The notes under the pieces were generated by a model that was given only the letters and a program-made list of their open reading frames with translations, was not told where the DNA came from and searched no databases. From positions 124,001 through 188,000 of the forward strand of contig PNLP01000004.1 in NCBI GenBank assembly GCA_013823135.1: a stretch of 64,000 nucleotides of DNA, written 5' to 3'. This DNA is from Planctomycetaceae bacterium (lineage in GTDB: Bacteria > Planctomycetota > Planctomycetia > Gemmatales > Gemmataceae). The translations under genes were made by a program, and so were the position numbers. Every line of letters begins with the position of its first letter. Position 1 is the stretch's first letter. This document shows, in pieces, positions 49,974 through 58,085 of this stretch.

Positions 49974-50903
49974 ATGCTCACCCGCAGATTCGCCTTACTG
50001 CTGCTCGGTCTCGCGTTGTTGCCGGTCGTCGCAATCGCGCAGGACAAGCCGAAGCAGAAGACCGTTCGGTTGCTCACCGTCGGCAACAGCTTCTCGCAGA
50101 ACGCGACCAAGTACCTCGACAAGATCGTCGAGGCCGACGGCAACGCGATCGTCCACCACCGCTGTGTCATCGGCGGCAGCGGGCCGGACCAGCACCTCGC
50201 CAAGATCACCGCTCACGAGAAAGATCCGAAGGACAAGGCCGGGCTGTACGGCACCGGCAAAAGCCTCGCGGAGGAACTGGTTGCCGAGAAGTGGGACGTG
50301 ATTACCATCCAGCAGGCGAGCATCAAGAGCCACGACCTCGCGACTTACAAACCCGGGATGAAGACGCTGTACGAGTACATCAAGAAGCACGCGCCGGCGA
50401 GCGAGGTGGTGATCCACCAGACGTGGGCATACCGCGTGGACGACCCGCGGTTCACGAAGCCGTCCGACAAGGCCGGCGAGCCGAAGACTCAGAAGGAGAT
50501 GTACGACGGGCTGTCGGACGCCTACCGCACAATTGCGAAGGAACTCGGCGTCCGCTACATCCCGGTCGGCGATGCGTTCTACGCCGCTGACACCGACGCG
50601 AAGTGGGGGTACAAGCCTGACCCGAAGTTCGACCCGAAGACGGCGACGGCCCCGGCCCTACCCGATCAGAAGCACTCGCTGCACGTCGGGTGGCGCTGGG
50701 CCACGGCTAACGGCAAGCAAACACTGCAGATGGACGGGCACCATGCGAACTCGACCGGTGAGTACCTCGGCGGGCTGGTCTTCTACGAGTTCCTGAACGG
50801 CCGGAGTGCCGCCGGCAACACGTTCCGCCCGGCGGGCGTGGACGAGGATTACGGACGCTTCCTACAAGAAACCGCACACAAGGCGGTCGAGAGGGTGAAG
50901 TGA
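49974..50903 (+). CDS. Secreted SGNH-hydrolase-like protein (DUF4886)
   Basis: 309 residues, signal peptide MLTRRFALLLLGLALLPVVAIAQ. Catalytic-type motifs: VRLLTVGNSFSQNA (Ser in block I), VIGGSGPDQHL, VITIQQAS and the C-terminal DGHHANSTGEYL (Asp and His). The family removes or moves acyl groups, often on carbohydrates. A palindromic element follows the stop. Confidence 0.82.
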   Translation: MLTRRFALLLLGLALLPVVAIAQDKPKQKTVRLLTVGNSFSQNATKYLDKIVEADGNAIVHHRCVIGGSGPDQHLAKITAHEKDPKDKAGLYGTGKSLAEELVAEKWDVITIQQASIKSHDLATYKPGMKTLYEYIKKHAPASEVVIHQTWAYRVDDPRFTKPSDKAGEPKTQKEMYDGLSDAYRTIAKELGVRYIPVGDAFYAADTDAKWGYKPDPKFDPKTATAPALPDQKHSLHVGWRWATANGKQTLQMDGHHANSTGEYLGGLVFYEFLNGRSAAGNTFRPAGVDEDYGRFLQETAHKAVERVK

Positions 50904-50930
50904 TCGCGGGTTCGTCGGGCTGGGTTTAAG

Positions 50931-51003
50931 CGAGCGGGGCGGCATATTCCCCCTGTTTGCTGCTGTCACTAACACAAAACAGGGGGCTTACGCCCCGCTC
51001 GCC
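50931..51003. repeat. Imperfect palindromic element E
   Basis: Left arm GCGAGCGGGGC (50931-50941) and CCCCCTGTTT (50950-50959); right arm AAACAGGGGG (50978-50987) and GCCCCGCTCGC (50993-51003). It sits between convergent genes and can serve as a bidirectional terminator. Confidence 0.85.
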
Positions 51004-51024
51004 TCAACGAAACTCTCGATCCGA

Positions 51025-51468
51025 TCACTTCTTCGCTTCGGCAACCTCGACCATCACGTCGAACTTCTTCTCGTAGCCCAGGATGTTCCCCACGAAGCGA
51101 ACCCGCGTTTTCCCTGCCTTCAGAGCCTTCAGCGCCACAACAGCCTTGGTCTTGTCTTCCTTCGACTTTTCGGAAGGGGTGAGCTGGAACGCCTCGTCGT
51201 CGAACAGCCATGCGGCGGCTTCGGGTTCGCCCGGTTGTGCCGCGGCACCGCGAGGAATGACCTGACCCTGAGCGATGAACGTGACGGTCTGACCGACTTG
51301 CGTCTTCAGCGTGTACTTCGGAATCTCTGCGCCTTCGTCGTCGGCTTTGCCGAGTGTCGCTCCGACAGCAGTGATGGCAAACCCGGCACCACTCGCGTGA
51401 ACAACCCCGGCCGTCGCCAGCACCGTGGCCACCGCGAACGCGCCCCAAAATCGCATGCAATGCAACAT
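51025..51468 (-). CDS. Small secreted protein of unknown function
   Basis: 147 residues from the ATG at 51468 (GGAG eight bases upstream). Signal peptide MLHCMRFWGAFAVATVLATAGVVHAS. The mature part is a small beta-rich domain (YTLKTQVGQTVTFIAQGQVI, then TRVRFVGNILGYEKKFDVMV) resembling Ig-like or plastocyanin-like folds without metal ligands. Function unknown. Confidence 0.65.
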   Translation of the reverse strand: MLHCMRFWGAFAVATVLATAGVVHASGAGFAITAVGATLGKADDEGAEIPKYTLKTQVGQTVTFIAQGQVIPRGAAAQPGEPEAAAWLFDDEAFQLTPSEKSKEDKTKAVVALKALKAGKTRVRFVGNILGYEKKFDVMVEVAEAKK

Positions 51469-51547
51469 AAAACGGACTCCAAGAAAGAATGCCGCACTCG
51501 GTTGGGTCGGCAAGAGATCAGTGTACCCGAATTAGTCGGGTGATTTG

Positions 51548-52309
51548 TCACGGACTGGCTTTCAGCTTCTGGATCGCGCCCCGGATCTCGCCTTTCGCGC
51601 CGGCGTCGGTCTCATTCTTGAGAGCCTTCTCCAACGCGGGAAGCGATGCTGGGTCGCCCGTGTTGCCGAGCGCCCGGGCAACGTAGCCACGCCGGTGCGA
51701 GTCGGTCTCTTTCTCGAGAACCGCGACGATCTCGGGTGCCGCACTCTTGGCAGGCAAGCCGATCATTCCCAGCGCGTGTGAAGCCTTCATCCGTACGAGT
51801 GCCTCGTCGTGCGAGAGGAACTTGCGAAGACCGAGTACCTGCCCCGGTAAGTCCTCGCCCATCATGGCGAGAGCGCCGAGCGCGACGGTGCGGGTGACAG
51901 GGTCGGCATCTTCGGCTGCGGTCTTCTGGAGCGGTTTCACAGCCGAGCGGTCTGCAGGAATCGCCTTCCCCAATCGGCCAAGTGCACGAGCGGCCGTCTC
52001 ACGAGCTTCCTTGAACTTGTCGTCTTGCATCTGAGCGATCAAGGCAGGGATTGCCGATTCGCTTTTCACGCCCAGGTTGCCAATCGCGGTTGCGGCGATG
52101 GAACGCACGTCGTCATCGGAGTCCTTCAACCCGGCTGCCATCTCGGGAAACAGGTGAGGAGAGAGGTCCGAGTGGATGAGTTCCTTCATCGCAGCACGGC
52201 GAACTTCGGGCTTTTCGCTTACCAGATTGGCGCGAGCCTTGGCCAGTTGTTCGGGTGTGGGGTCGGCGGCAATCGTGAGCAGTGTGAGGAGGGCGACGCA
52301 GGCGTACAT
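51548..52309 (-). CDS. Secreted HEAT-repeat protein
   Basis: 253 residues from the ATG at 52309 (MYACVALLTLLTIAADPTPEQ), where a short signal peptide begins. Five to six HEAT units follow, for example DDDVRSIAATAIGNLGVKSE, ARETAARALGRLGKAIP and EALVRMKASHALGMIG. A helical scaffold for protein binding, probably in the periplasm. No enzymatic motif. Confidence 0.82.
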   Translation of the reverse strand: MYACVALLTLLTIAADPTPEQLAKARANLVSEKPEVRRAAMKELIHSDLSPHLFPEMAAGLKDSDDDVRSIAATAIGNLGVKSESAIPALIAQMQDDKFKEARETAARALGRLGKAIPADRSAVKPLQKTAAEDADPVTRTVALGALAMMGEDLPGQVLGLRKFLSHDEALVRMKASHALGMIGLPAKSAAPEIVAVLEKETDSHRRGYVARALGNTGDPASLPALEKALKNETDAGAKGEIRGAIQKLKASP

Positions 52310-52474
52310 GGGAGGGTTCCGCTTGGGTGAGGTCGGACCAAGCGAGCGTACCCGGTGAGTGCAACGCAAACAACTCACAAACCAACCCTGGCAACGTGAG
52401 CCACCGCTGGCGATAATGCCGCGAGCCACCTTTTCCTCGTTCACACCTGCTACGCGACTACCAACGGAGCCACA

Positions 52475-53338
52475 ATGAAGTCTGTTCTCTCCCGTCGAAT
52501 CCTCGTGATCGCCCTTGCGATTGTCACGGCGATCGCGATTAGCCTGCCAGGAATCGCCGCGGCCCCAGCCGAAGAAACCAAGCCCATCCGCGCTCTGCTC
52601 GTGATCGGTGGCTGTTGCCACGATTACAAGAAGCAGCAAGAGTTGCTCATGAAAGGGATCTCGGCCCGTGCGAACGTGCAGTGGGCCGTCTCGTATGACC
52701 CGAACACCACGACGAAACACCTCAACCCGATCTACGAGAAGGAAGACTGGGCGAAGGGCTTCGACGTGGTTCTGCACGACGAGTGCACCGCGGACGTGAA
52801 GGACACCAAGATCGTCGATCGCATCCTGAAGCCGCACCGCGACGGGCTGCCGGCCGTTGTCGTGCACTGCGGCATGCACTGCTACCGCACCGAGGGCTAC
52901 CCAAAAGCCACGCCGTGGTTCGAGTTCACTGGCCTCGCGAGCACGGGCCACGGCCCGCAGGCTCCGATCGACATCACATACATGGACAAGGAAAGCACCA
53001 TCACGAAGGGGCTGGAGGGCTGGAAGACCGTCAACGAGGAGTTGTACAACAACGCGGCTGGCAAGCTGCTGGAGACGGCTCAGCCGATCGCAAAGGGGAA
53101 GCAGACACTCAAGAACAAGGACGGCAAGGAGCGAGTCGAAGAGGCCGTGGTCGCCTGGACAAACACCTACAACGGGAAAGCCAAGGTCTTCGCCACGACG
53201 CTGGGCCACAACAACGACACGGTCGGCGATGCCCGCTACCTCGATCTGGTGACCCGCGGCTTGCTCTGGTCGGTCGGGAAGTTGGACGAGACCTACCTGA
53301 AGCCTGCCAAGCAGGTGATGCTCGACGACCCGAAGTAA
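52475..53338 (+). CDS. Secreted ThuA-like protein
   Basis: 287 residues. Signal peptide MKSVLSRRILVIALAIVTAI... ends before AAPAEETKP. A ThuA/class I amidotransferase-like fold follows (RALLVIGGCCHDYKKQQELL, VVLHDECTADVKD, VVVHCGMHCYR, ATTLGHNNDTVGDARYLDLV). ThuA proteins take part in trehalose or other sugar use and are abundant in planctomycetes. The exact reaction is not known. The dispersed element copy 2 begins on its TAA stop. Confidence 0.85.
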   Translation: MKSVLSRRILVIALAIVTAIAISLPGIAAAPAEETKPIRALLVIGGCCHDYKKQQELLMKGISARANVQWAVSYDPNTTTKHLNPIYEKEDWAKGFDVVLHDECTADVKDTKIVDRILKPHRDGLPAVVVHCGMHCYRTEGYPKATPWFEFTGLASTGHGPQAPIDITYMDKESTITKGLEGWKTVNEELYNNAAGKLLETAQPIAKGKQTLKNKDGKERVEEAVVAWTNTYNGKAKVFATTLGHNNDTVGDARYLDLVTRGLLWSVGKLDETYLKPAKQVMLDDPK

Positions 53339-53461
53339 CGATCGGGGAATGTCAACCGCCCGGAGTGAGGGAAATTGATTCCGGGCGACATGCACACCCC
53401 TCTCCGGAACCATCCCATTCGTCCGGAAGAAAGTTCATTAGAGCAATTTCAGGCTCCGCAG
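53336..53461 (-). repeat. Dispersed ~127-bp element, copy 2
   Basis: Reverse-complement match of 9701-9827 with few substitutions and small gaps. It starts on the ThuA stop codon (53336-53338) and points away from it, the same gene-stop-element order as copy 1. Within this copy CCCGGA and TCCGGG can pair around the centre. Confidence 0.85.
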
Positions 53462-53581
53462 TATTCCAGTAAGTTGCTCCGAAGCAATCAGTTATGTCGT
53501 CGAGCAACGGCATCAAAAGAGTGTTCAGCCCGGACTCCATCACAGAATCATGCCAGACAGGAACAACAACCAGGATCATCA

Positions 53582-53607
53582 CTCGTTCCCAGCAAGCCGG
53601 GAACGAG
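53582..53607. terminator. Hairpin terminator between ThuA and TolC-like genes
   Basis: CTCGTTCCC / GGGAACGAG, perfect nine-bp stem with an eight-base loop, 15 bases after the TolC-like stop. Confidence 0.75.
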
Positions 53608-53621
53608 ACTTCGAGGTCAAT

Positions 53622-54836
53622 TTACTCCCGCACAAGCACACCCATCGCCTTTCGAAGTTTGACGGCACTCATTTCGAATTCGGCGACCGCCTGGAGTAAC
53701 TCCCCACGGGCTTTCAGCAAGTCAATGCGGGCGAGCGTGAGTTCCGCTTCGGCTGTCGCGACCCCTGCGGCTAGGCGTTTCTCTGCCTCTGCAACTCTCC
53801 CGTGCAAATTGCGCACTTCCGCGGCCCTCGCGGCAACCGATAGCCGATTCCCGCGAACCATCGCGATCGCGGCTCGCACTTCCGCGTCAGCCTGACGTTC
53901 CCTTGTCACCAGTGCGCCGGCAACCTGATGTTGCAACTTCTGTTCTGACTTTGTCGGCTCCTTCTTGATCACCGCCATGAGCGCGACAAATTGGGCGACG
54001 AGTGGGTTCGACGGATCCTGGGTTGCGAGAAGCGGGTTGATACCGCTAACCACAGCTTTCGCCAGTTCCCCACCGGATTCACTCGATGCGAGGACGCGAA
54101 GTAGGTTCAAGTCGGGTCGATAGCGGAGCGCGGTTTGAACCGCAGCGTCGGTGTCTGGGTCATCTGCGAGAACTCGGAGGGTATCTGCAGGCCAGATGGG
54201 GGTTGGGTCCGCCGGGTCGAGTCCGAGATGCCCGGACAGCCCAGCGTTGATCACTGCAATGCCAGCCTCGAGTTTCGCCAACTGCGATTCGATCTCGAGC
54301 AACTGGCGGCGAATCCGTTCCACGTCCGCCCGATCCATGGCTCCGAGCTTGATAGCCTTTTCAGCCGTTGCGAGTTGGGTTCGCAGAATCCCATGCGCGC
54401 TCGCCGTCAGGTCGAACTGACCCTCTGCCGCAGCCAATTTGTAGTAGAGTTCCAACGCGTCGCCAGCCGCTTGATTCCGCATTTCGTCGGCAGCATAACC
54501 GCGTACAAGCCGTGATTGATGAGCCTGTTCGACCTTCTTCTTTGTGGCATGCGCGTGCGACGTTTGGTTATCAGGATGAGAATCCAGGTCGTCTGCAAGC
54601 GGGGCGTTACGAACGGCGAGTGTGCGGCATTCCGCTGCGGTCAACCGTCGGTACTGAGTCGGCCGCGTGGGTGGCGACTGTGAAGGTGTAAGGTTTGCCG
54701 CGGTGATGTCCGGTTCGACCGTCCCTCTGGTGGTTGTGGGAAGTTGTGCGGGCGCGGGGCGCGCGGGCTGCGTCAGCGAGGTGGAACAACACCCCGCAAT
54801 CAAGCCGATTCCCAGGAGTATCCCGAACCGGACCAT
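53622..54836 (-). CDS. TolC-like outer membrane efflux lipoprotein
   Basis: 404 residues from the ATG at 54836. Lipoprotein signal MVRFGILLGIGLIAGCC with a lipobox Cys, then a Pro/Thr-rich stretch and two long helical hairpins (for example ELYYKLAAAEGQFDLTA, ARIDLLKARGELLQAVAEFE) with the outer-membrane-factor pattern RPDLNLLRVLASS. The sequence is shorter and less regular than classical TolC. Probably an export duct component; no inner-membrane pump gene is next to it. Confidence 0.65.
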   Translation of the reverse strand: MVRFGILLGIGLIAGCCSTSLTQPARPAPAQLPTTTRGTVEPDITAANLTPSQSPPTRPTQYRRLTAAECRTLAVRNAPLADDLDSHPDNQTSHAHATKKKVEQAHQSRLVRGYAADEMRNQAAGDALELYYKLAAAEGQFDLTASAHGILRTQLATAEKAIKLGAMDRADVERIRRQLLEIESQLAKLEAGIAVINAGLSGHLGLDPADPTPIWPADTLRVLADDPDTDAAVQTALRYRPDLNLLRVLASSESGGELAKAVVSGINPLLATQDPSNPLVAQFVALMAVIKKEPTKSEQKLQHQVAGALVTRERQADAEVRAAIAMVRGNRLSVAARAAEVRNLHGRVAEAEKRLAAGVATAEAELTLARIDLLKARGELLQAVAEFEMSAVKLRKAMGVLVRE

Positions 54837-54957
54837 AATCGCTCCCCACACATAACAATCCTCAGGAATGATCGGCATCTCCGACCCCCGGCCTGAAACG
54901 GAAGTTGACCCGATTCACCCCGACCCCGCAATTTCCCACACCCGATACAATCCCCGT

Positions 54958-55896
54958 ATGCCAACCCCCCGTCATCTTCGACTCCCCATTACTCTGTCCA
55001 TCGTGGCCGCACTGGTCACAATCGCCATGAAGGGAACCGCATACGCGGTGACGGGCTCAGTGGGGCTATTTTCCGATGCTCTGGAAAGCCTGGTGAACCT
55101 CGTCGCCGCCGTGACCGCGTACATCGCGCTGGGATACGCAGCCCGCCCCGCCGACCCAGGCCACACCTTCGGGCACGAGAAAATCGAGTACTTCTCCAGC
55201 GGTCTCGAGGGCGTGTTGATCGTCCTCGCCGGACTTGGCACAGCCGGTTATGCCGTGAAGCGATTGGTTCAACCGGAGCCTCTGAGCAACCTCGAAATTG
55301 GGACCCTCATCGGACTGGGAGCATCGGCTGTCAACCTCGTCACCGCGCGCGTCCTGCTCCACTACGGCCGGAAACACGAGTCAATCGTCCTTGAGGCAGA
55401 CGGCCAACACCTCATGGCAGACGTGTGGACATCCGTGGGCGTGCTTGGTGGGCTCGGGCTTGTAGTTCTCACGGGGTTTGAGTGGTTCGACCCGATTCTT
55501 GCCATACTGGTTGGGCTAAACATCATGTGGACCGGTGGCGAGTTGGTGATGCGTTCCTTTCACGGGCTCATGGATCACTCGTTGCCAGCGGATGAGCAGG
55601 AGCAAATTCGAGCCGTGATTGTTCCAAACTTGCCTCCAGGGGCGACTTTCCACATGCTTCGTACGCGAAGAGCGGGGCAACGGCGATTCGCGGAGTTCCA
55701 CATGCTCGTGAACGGCGACCTGACGGTACGGGCCGGGCACCACCTCGCGGACAAGGTCGAAGCTGCACTGGCCGCAGCCATGCCGGGGCTAGAAGTGATG
55801 ATCCACATTGAGCCGGTCGACGAGAAGGAGTCGTGGGAAGACGAGAAGTTGAAGCGACTCGGCGAGCCATCAGACCCCATACCGCCCGCGACATGA
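54958..55896 (+). CDS. Cation diffusion facilitator (CDF) transporter
   Basis: 312 residues from the ATG at 54958. Six membrane segments with the CDF metal-site motifs GLFSDALESLVNL (D in TM2) and EADGQHLMADVWTSVG (H/D in TM5), then the cytosolic ferredoxin-like domain (MLRTRRAGQRRFAEFHMLVN, HHLADKVEAALAAAMPG). Exports Zn, Mn, Co or Fe against protons; the D/H pattern does not fix the metal. Lies divergently from the TolC-like gene. Confidence 0.9.
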   Translation: MPTPRHLRLPITLSIVAALVTIAMKGTAYAVTGSVGLFSDALESLVNLVAAVTAYIALGYAARPADPGHTFGHEKIEYFSSGLEGVLIVLAGLGTAGYAVKRLVQPEPLSNLEIGTLIGLGASAVNLVTARVLLHYGRKHESIVLEADGQHLMADVWTSVGVLGGLGLVVLTGFEWFDPILAILVGLNIMWTGGELVMRSFHGLMDHSLPADEQEQIRAVIVPNLPPGATFHMLRTRRAGQRRFAEFHMLVNGDLTVRAGHHLADKVEAALAAAMPGLEVMIHIEPVDEKESWEDEKLKRLGEPSDPIPPAT

Positions 55897-56041
55897 TACA
55901 ACCACAATCCCGCATGCCTGACACGACATTCCGCGTGATGCAGGGTGGCCCCTTCCAGCGGCATCTTCCCCGGCTACAACACTCATTCATTCGCGTTCCA
56001 ACCTCGGGGACAGAAGTCACCCGGCTCGCCAGGGGGTTTAC

Positions 56042-58033
56042 ATGCCCGCTCTCCATCCGTTGCCACACACTCGAACGCCAACCGTCCTGTTCCCGACAGC
56101 AGCGGCGTCCGCGAAGTACGTGGCCAAGGAAATTGACAAGCTCATTCGTGCCCGCAATGCGGCAGGCAAGCCGACCGTTCTCGGCCTCGCAACCGGAAGC
56201 ACACCCGTCGGCCTGTACCGCGAGTTGATCAGGCTCCACAAAGACGAGGGGCTCGACTTCTCCCGCGTCATCACCTTCAACCTCGACGAATACCTCCCGA
56301 TGCCACGGGAGTCGCCGCATTCCTACTTCCGCTGGATGCACGAGACGTTTTTCAACCACGTGAACATTCCGTGGGGCAACATCCACATCCCCGACGGCAC
56401 ACTGGCCCTCGACGAGGTGGATGCATTCTGCATCGAGTACGAGAAGAAGATCAAGGCCGCCGGTGGCATCGACGTACAAATCCTCGGCATCGGCCGCACG
56501 GGGCACATCGGGTTCAACGAACCCGGCAGCCCGCGTAACTCACGAACGCGCAAGATCACGCTGGATAGCATCACCCGTCGCGACGCGGCGAGCGGGTTCT
56601 TTGGCGAGGAGAACGTCCCCCATCAGGCCATCACGATGGGGGTTGCGAGCATCCTCGATGCGCGTCGCGTCTTCATGATGGCGTTCGGTGAGCACAAGGC
56701 CGGGATCGTTTACAAGGCTGTCGAACAGCCGCCAACTGAGGCCATTTCGGCGAGTTTCCTACAGGAACACCCTGACGCGACAGTGGTCCTCGACGAAGCC
56801 GCCGGGGCGGAACTCACGGCAATCAAGCGACCGTGGGAAGTCGGCCCGTGCGACTGGACGCCGGAGTTAACACGCAAGGCCGTCGTTCACCTGTCGCTCA
56901 CCGTGAAGAAGGGCTTGCAGAAGCTCAACGACGACGACTTCCGCGACTATCACATGTTTGAGTTGCTCCGAGAGCAGGGCCCAGCCGAGAAGATCGGCGA
57001 GGTCGTGTTCCTCGATCGCATGGCGACGATCGCACCATACCCCGCAGGTAAACGGAGAGTGGGAGACACGGAGAGCGGGAGACACGGAGAAAAACCCACC
57101 CACGGGTCTTCATCTCCCACTCTCCCACTCTCCGTGTCTCCCGCTCTCGTCGGAAGCGATAAGAGTGAATCCAAGACGATTCTGGTTTTCTCGCCCCACC
57201 CCGACGACGACGTTATCTCGATGGGTGGCACGATCATCCGACTCGTCGAACAGGGGCACAAAGTCCACGTCGCGTACATGACCAGCGGGAACATCGCCGT
57301 GTTCGACCACGACGCCCGCCGCTTCGTCGATTTCGTGGACGAGTTCCTGACGGAATTCAGCACCTCGGTGGAGCGACCCACCACGGGCTCGATCAAGGAG
57401 CGTGTCTACAAGTTCCTCGACGAGAAAAAGGCGGGGCAAGCCGACTCGGAAGAAGTGCTGCGAGTGAAAGGGCTGATTCGGGCAACAGAAGCACGGGCCG
57501 CGGCTCTCGCGTGTGGCATCCCTCCCGAGCAGTTGGAGTTCATGAACCTCCGCTTCTACCGCACGGGCACGAAGACGAAAGACCCGATACACGCGAAGGA
57601 CATCGAAGACATCATGGCGTTGCTGCGTCGGTTGCAACCGTCGCAGATCTATGTCGCGGGAGAACTGAGCGACCCACATGGTACGCACCGAACGTGCGCC
57701 GAGGCTGTGTTTGCGGCTGTCCGCAAGCTCCGAGGCGAGGAACAACCCACACCGTTCGATGTGTGGCTGTACAAAGGCGCGTGGGAAGAGTGGGAGCCAC
57801 ACGAGATCGACATGGCCGTACCGGTCAGTCAAGACGTGCTTGAACGCAAAAAGCAGGCGATCTTCCGCCACCAATCGCAGAAGGATAAGGCGATGTTCCC
57901 CGGCGGCACCGACCGACGTGAGTTCTGGCAGCGAGCCGAGGACCGCAACATCTCCACGGCAAAGATCTACGATGCCCTCGGCCTGCCCGAATACTTCGCA
58001 CTCGAAGCATTCGTGAAGTGGAAAGAGGGTTGA
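56042..58033 (+). CDS. NagB-PIG-L fusion: glucosamine-6-phosphate deaminase plus N-acetylglucosaminyl deacetylase
   Basis: 663 residues. The NagB domain (about 10-290) has ATGSTPVGLYREL, FNLDEYLPMP and GIGRTGHIGFNEPGS; the Asp of the usual GxDGH is Thr here, as I recall for fused homologues. The PIG-L domain (about 377-600) has FSPHPDDDVISMGG and SDPHGTHRTCAEAV zinc ligands. Together the domains could deacetylate and deaminate amino sugars. The linker between the domains (about 338-369) is encoded by palindromic element C at 57055-57148. Confidence 0.88.
   Translation: MPALHPLPHTRTPTVLFPTAAASAKYVAKEIDKLIRARNAAGKPTVLGLATGSTPVGLYRELIRLHKDEGLDFSRVITFNLDEYLPMPRESPHSYFRWMHETFFNHVNIPWGNIHIPDGTLALDEVDAFCIEYEKKIKAAGGIDVQILGIGRTGHIGFNEPGSPRNSRTRKITLDSITRRDAASGFFGEENVPHQAITMGVASILDARRVFMMAFGEHKAGIVYKAVEQPPTEAISASFLQEHPDATVVLDEAAGAELTAIKRPWEVGPCDWTPELTRKAVVHLSLTVKKGLQKLNDDDFRDYHMFELLREQGPAEKIGEVVFLDRMATIAPYPAGKRRVGDTESGRHGEKPTHGSSSPTLPLSVSPALVGSDKSESKTILVFSPHPDDDVISMGGTIIRLVEQGHKVHVAYMTSGNIAVFDHDARRFVDFVDEFLTEFSTSVERPTTGSIKERVYKFLDEKKAGQADSEEVLRVKGLIRATEARAAALACGIPPEQLEFMNLRFYRTGTKTKDPIHAKDIEDIMALLRRLQPSQIYVAGELSDPHGTHRTCAEAVFAAVRKLRGEEQPTPFDVWLYKGAWEEWEPHEIDMAVPVSQDVLERKKQAIFRHQSQKDKAMFPGGTDRREFWQRAEDRNISTAKIYDALGLPEYFALEAFVKWKEG
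57055..57148. repeat. Palindromic element C inside the NagB-PIG-L coding frame
   Basis: Arms 57055-57090 and 57113-57148, 36 bases each, complementary at about 31 positions, loop 22 bases. The left arm is tandem GGAGAGYGGGAGACAC (16-mer). It keeps the reading frame open through both arms and the loop. Confidence 0.9.
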
Positions 58034-58040
58034 GCCAAGC

Positions 58041-58077
58041 GGGCAGGGTGTGCAAGTAGAACTTCTCCACCCTGCCC
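58041..58077. terminator. Bidirectional terminator hairpin
   Basis: GGGCAGGGTG / CACCCTGCCC ten-bp stem with an inner AAGT/ACTT pairing, between convergent genes ending at 58033 and 58086. Confidence 0.82.
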
Positions 58078-58085
58078 ACTCGATA

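Noticed and set aside
52309..53413. Upstream extension of the HEAT-repeat frame through 53413
   Set aside because: The extra 367 codons run antisense through the ThuA gene; the ATG at 52309 directly begins a signal peptide.
53352..53582. Minus-strand 76-codon frame overlapping dispersed element copy 2
   Set aside because: The frame is not conserved in copy 1 near 9.7 kb, so the conserved feature is the DNA element, not a peptide.
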